NCBI GenBank assembly: GCA_030268105.1
Contig: BSDZ01000080.1
Coordinates: 5,567,501-5,631,500 of the forward strand
Direction: 5' to 3'
Source of the DNA: Volvox africanus
Lineage: Eukaryota > Chlorophyta > Chlorophyceae > Chlamydomonadales > Volvocaceae
Length of the DNA: 64,000 nt
Shown: positions 59,929 through 64,000 of the stretch, piece by piece
Position numbering within the stretch: position 1 is the stretch's first letter
Layout: the number at the start of each line of letters is the position of its first letter
Position numbers and translations under genes: made by a program
Notes under the pieces: generated by a model
The model's database searches: none
Told to the model about the DNA's origin: nothing
What the model saw: only the letters and a program-made list of their open reading frames with translations

Positions 59929-60182
59929 CTCGTTCTTTTGGTTGGCGGCGCAGAATCCAGTGAATTTCAATTATTAAAGTTGTTTGAAGCTGGAGCTTAA
60001 AGGAAAATGCAAGATCAGGCCATATTTGTCGACGGCAAAACTTGGCAGAAGGACAGCAACTGTAAGTTATTGGTACACCTGAAAATGAACATTTACGCTA
60101 TGAATATTTATTTACAATGCTATACAGACATCATGTTATTGTACTAACCTTGTTTCACGTTTCGTGTAGACAAGTCGTGTAT
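59929..60182. other. Upstream region of RRP45
   Basis: About 250 bp 5' of RRP45 and before the LINE remnant; it should hold the RRP45 promoter. No clear motif is visible. Confidence 0.4.
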
Positions 60183-61014
60183 GGTATTACAAATGCCGTA
60201 TGAACGGTCAACCATTTGCTGCAACTGATATGAATGTGTTCAACATCCCGATGGCATTCATTGGGGATAGCACAGGCGACTTAATGAGTGATTATTGTCC
60301 AGTTCATCTCAGCCTAGCTATTGATCCGTGTAAAAGCATGAATATGAGGCATCGTCCAGTTGCTAGGACTATTGTGTCTGATCAGGACTGGGCTCGTTAC
60401 ACCCGAATTTTTGAGGTTGATGATAATAACTTTACTCAGAGTATAAACACCATTATACGTTGGACACTACGTTGGAGTGACGTCGACGCAAAGCCCCCAA
60501 AGTTACTGCAAGTCATATTACGTCATTCGCTTGCTCCATTGTGCAGCATTCTGGCTGACGCTCTGTTAGACCAGTAATAATTTAATGATTTTTAAGTGTA
60601 TCCAAAGATGTAATGGTATGAGTGTCCTTGCAAAGAATTGCACAGCGGTCACAACCTTCACATGATAAAAACTATCCGTAGGAGATTGCACTCGCCATTT
60701 CAGCTACTAACACTTAGGAAATGGTAAAACACGATAACAGCAAGCACTCAGAGCCCGTGCCGCAACCTTTATATCACGCACATGACTTGCCCTGTCCAGG
60801 ACAGGAAAATCGACTTTCCGAAAACACACCTGAACAAGGACATTCAGTGGCCATGGCGTATTGATGAACAGGCAGGCCCAGAGGGGAGACAATACACCTC
60901 ATTCCCGGACGGATGGTCTAACCATGGCAAGGATGCTTGGCCAAAAAGCATACAGCAAAGTTGTTGGGGGCCGAAGAAAATTATGCCTGCTCACTCCAGG
61001 CCTGACTAATTTCC

Positions 61015-61090
61015 TCCTTTCCTCCTTTCCTCCGTCCATCCATCCCTCCATCCATCCCTCCGTCCATCCCAACCTCCTTACCTTCATTCA
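61015..61090 (+). repeat. CCATCCATCCCT microsatellite
   Basis: Pyrimidine-rich repeats of CCATC and CCTCC units inside the LINE remnant, continuing less perfectly to about 61130. Confidence 0.85.
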
Positions 61091-62614
61091 GCCCTCCCTC
61101 CCATCCTCCACCTATCCTTCCCTACCTACCTACCGACGTGATCCATTATCTAAAGCACCTTCTCTGTTCAGATACCAGGTGAACTTTTAAAAGGCTTTCG
61201 GCAGGATCCCTCGGGAATTGTTGTGGATGCGGCTGGAAGAGAGTGGTGCAGTGGCTTTGAATGCCATCAAGGTTAGCAATGAAAACATTGTGCTGAAGGT
61301 GCGTGTGAATGGGATGGTGGGTGAATCGTTTGTTTCCAAGCAAGCATTTAAGCAGGGCTGACCTCTCAGCCCACCACTCTATGGTGTTTCTGGTGAGGCT
61401 TTGCTGATTTTGTCTCGAGTACATGTATGCTGGGTATTGCCCGAGGGCGGATGGTCAACGCCGACCCTTACTGCTTTACGCTGATGACCTTACCCTTTTC
61501 GCTGAGTCTCTAATGGCTCTGATGGAGAGGTTATTAGAACTGCTGAGCAAATGATGTGCCACTTTTGGTATGCGGGTCACCGTGAAAACCCTAGGTTTTG
61601 GATGTTCATCCCAACCCACGTGTACGTCAGTTGATCGCTTCTCTGACCCCTTTCCTTTCTTTCAGTATGGACACTCACGAAAATGGCACTCATGTTAGCA
61701 CGCCTATTACTAGGGTTATGCGCACGCGCTATCTTGGTATTCACTATGGGGGGTATACAGCTTTGTCTCATGTACTGATGAACTGTTTAGAGCTGGACAG
61801 CGGGCTAGGTTCTCTCTTATCAATAAACTTCATCGTCAAGGGTTTACCCTTCGATTGTGCTGAAGTGGATACATGATATCTGCCATAGCGCCTTTCGGGA
61901 GGAGATAAGATTAGCTCTTGGCTCGAACTGTGGACTGTAAGGTGATACGGGTTTTTCAGGCATTAGGGATGGATTTAGACAGGAGCTGCCCTTCGCCAGG
62001 CATTGAGGAGCGTGTGAACATTGTAGCCAACTATAGGCTAGCGATTTCTGACCTCTTATGACATCATGGAGGAGTTGAATGATCGTTTTGGGGTTAGTGG
62101 GGCGAGTCAAAGAATTCAAGCGAAACCGCATGAGTTTGTATCGGAATAATCGCCAACCTGGTGAAAAGATGTGCCGGTATGTATCAACAATGGCTGGGTG
62201 AGCCGTGCCACCTAATGGAATACATCCCCGGAAGCAACATACACGTCTGATCAGCTTTAGACTGTGCTGTTTGGCTACCGATGTTAATCGCCCAAATGGT
62301 AGGGGACGCTCGGATCGCAAATGCCTTGTCTGTGGCGTATTCGAGGATGGCGTAGTCGAGGATGAATATCATGTGTTGATGGAGTGTCCGGCGTACCATA
62401 GCATACGACAAGAAACATGGGGTGACTCGATCTCTGAAGGCAATATGCTTGCTATCATGAGTGCGACAAATCAGCGCTTGCTGGCCAAGGCGTTATACGA
62501 TATGCACAAAATCAAGGGAAGCAGAAATGACTCCGCTATTTGATGTTTCTTATATTAATGACTTTTATTGTTTCTCGGTTTTCTTCTTTGGTCTTTCAAT
62601 TTCTTTACTTGATC

Positions 62615-62688
62615 TTTTTTGTTTGTTCTCGAGTTCTCGCGGTCCTTTGCGCCGTTTTTTGTTTGTTCTCGAGTTCTCGCGGTCCTTT
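62615..62688 (+). repeat. 40-bp period tandem duplication near the LINE 3' end
   Basis: Two copies of a unit starting TTTTTTGTTTGTTCTCGAG lie just after the zinc-domain stop. Tandem units are common near LINE 3' ends. Confidence 0.9.
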
Positions 62689-62760
62689 GAGCCTCCTGGC
62701 TCGCATGGGCCTTACGACCTCATGAAGCTTGTAACGACCACAAAATCAATATATGAATTT

Positions 62761-64000
62761 CATTTTATCCTGCAAGCTGCTGTTACCATAACGTCTTCGG
62801 GCGTTATGGATTAAGGATGTGGAATATTGTGCCAACTGCCAACTGTTGCCAACCTATTTGGCACTGCGGCATTCTATAATCAAACATGGCAACGAGTTCA
62901 TGTTCACAGCCACAGTCACGATGATTTAGATTCTGAAATATGACGCATATTATATGAAGTATGATGTCATTACTCATTTCGTCCTTAGTAGGGTAGCGGT
63001 TGGTATAAGAGGATGGTTAGCAACGGTGGCAACACCTCCAATCCTCCAGCGCTCCAAGTCCCAGGCCTCGACGTGTACCCTCGTGTTAACAATCTGGAGA
63101 GATTCTAAAACGTCGTCACAGCAGAAATTTCAAGCCTTTAAGTTCTGTTATCATGCGGTTATCAATGGATAACCGCATGATAACAGAAATCAGGAAAAAC
63201 AAAACAACAATACACACCTTCACAATTGCTTAACGACATGCACATGTCCTATGTCTTGCAGTCAGACCGCTGCGACCTTTCCAACAACGCTACCTCCAGA
63301 CCACTCCAATGAATCCTGGCGCCCATTAAGGGAATTTCATTGTTGGCCGAACTTATTGCCTTGTCATGGGGTTAAATGAGCATGCAACGAATGCAAGCCG
63401 CCGTAGAAATACACGAGGAAGAAAACTGTTGCACAAGTACCCGCCCTAATAAAAACCAGCTTTGCATTTTAACTAAAGCTGGGGTCCAGCATTTGGGGAA
63501 CAGACTGTCACATCGTCCCGTGATGTTAAAGCCGACAATAAAAAGCATGTGTCAGTCGAATCCGTCTGCATCAACATCCTTGCACTGAGGACATATTGTA
63601 CTATATGGCGTACATATGGGCGGAACCGACCCTGTACCCTTGCTTCATGTCACAAACTTTCTGCGTTGTAAATCGGATCTTTCATGGACACATCCCATTC
63701 AGGTTGCGCCAAACTCTGTGCATCGTGCTTGTCACATGCACCCCAGAGGCACTGGGAAAGTAGGCTTGATTCACACACCAAAAGATGTCAAGCGTGTAGC
63801 TGCTCTGCTCTGGACAAAGGTGCAGGATAAAGCAAGAGAGGCGCATTGAGCAGTCGCCCCAGTCTTCAGCCGCTTTGGACGACTTCCATGGACGCCAATG
63901 CGGCCGGAACCTCCTTTACAGCAGACGCCTCATGGAGCAAGCCACTGCCAAGGAACGCAGCGCGAGACTTAGCTCACCTTCCACGGGCGGAACCGCGAAC
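62761..64000. other. Right end: no recognised gene, one hairpin
   Basis: About 1.2 kb. An open frame at 63616-63849 (77 residues, plus) has no recognisable domain. The last 150 bases are GC-richer and could contain an exon of a gene continuing outside the window. Confidence 0.4.
63143..63188. repeat. Perfect 21-bp inverted repeat (hairpin)
   Basis: The arm TTCTGTTATCATGCGGTTAT plus C (63143-63163) is followed by a 4-base loop and its exact reverse complement (63168-63188). The stem is perfect, so a strong hairpin would form in DNA or RNA. Confidence 0.95.

Larger units (their letters stand above)
60183..62760 (+). pseudogene. Decayed LINE-type (non-LTR) retrotransposon
   Basis: Three separated pieces fit one non-LTR element on the plus strand. 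At 60200-60577 an endonuclease-like end is seen (MSDYCPVHLSLAID, as at the end of LINE endonucleases). At about 61180-61560 a reverse transcriptase appears with several stops and shifts (RIPRELLWMRL, FKQG-PLSPPLYG, catalytic LYADDLTLFAESL). At 62205-62543 there is a zinc-binding C-terminal domain (CLVCGVFEDG...EDEYHVLMECPAYHSIR). Bases 60600-61140 between the first two pieces show no LINE features and include a simple repeat. Many internal stops mean it is dead. The first piece could belong to something else; the RT and zinc pieces are convincing. Confidence 0.7.

Overview
The window looks like nuclear DNA of a chlorophycean green alga, probably in the volvocine/Chlamydomonas neighbourhood (inference). 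Genes are split into many short exons with GT-AG introns, and one clear GC-AG intron. Coding exons contain alanine/glycine/glutamine-rich low-complexity tracts. Gypsy-type LTR retrotransposons with chromodomain integrases are abundant. There is no bacterial-style operon, rRNA, tRNA or CRISPR array.

Layout. Bases 1-16572 are a nested pile of Ty3/gypsy retrotransposons. A plus-strand fragment (1-818) is interrupted by minus-strand element A (819-8199), whose gag-pol is open apart from single in-frame stops. Element A abuts a deletion-scarred element B with a 12-bp minisatellite in gag (8200-9550). Next comes an element C cluster: an inverted LTR piece, an internally deleted copy, and a nearly complete copy with two 354-bp LTRs (10136-16572). 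Bases 16573-25505 hold little recognisable coding sequence apart from an element A-family scrap (20392-20690), an AT-rich block and short repeats.

From 25506 onward host genes appear. They are a PMP3/UPF0057-type small membrane protein (minus), ERCC1/RAD10 (plus, 27826-32155), RAD17 (minus, 33841-38684), an antibiotic-biosynthesis-monooxygenase-like (ABM) protein (plus, 39367-40095), an HEFGH zinc metallopeptidase-like protein (plus, to 46194), a calcyphosin-like EF-hand protein (minus, 49933-53909) and the exosome subunit RRP45/EXOSC9 (minus, 57031-59928). A decayed LINE-type retrotransposon (60183-62760) and a 21-bp perfect hairpin (63143-63188) close the window. Exon chains for ERCC1, RAD17, calcyphosin-like and RRP45 were built by hand from splice signals, and reading phase is consistent across every junction. 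They are predictions without transcript evidence.

How the genes relate. ERCC1 (structure-specific nuclease subunit) and RAD17 (checkpoint clamp loader) both serve the DNA-damage response and lie tail to tail; RAD17 and the ABM-like gene are head to head. The most unusual signal is in the retrotransposons. Element C carries, between gag and protease, a domain with an NPPY motif resembling N6-adenine-type methyltransferases. Three copies of the element A family carry what looks like the same domain at the same place, with that motif replaced by the same residues each time.
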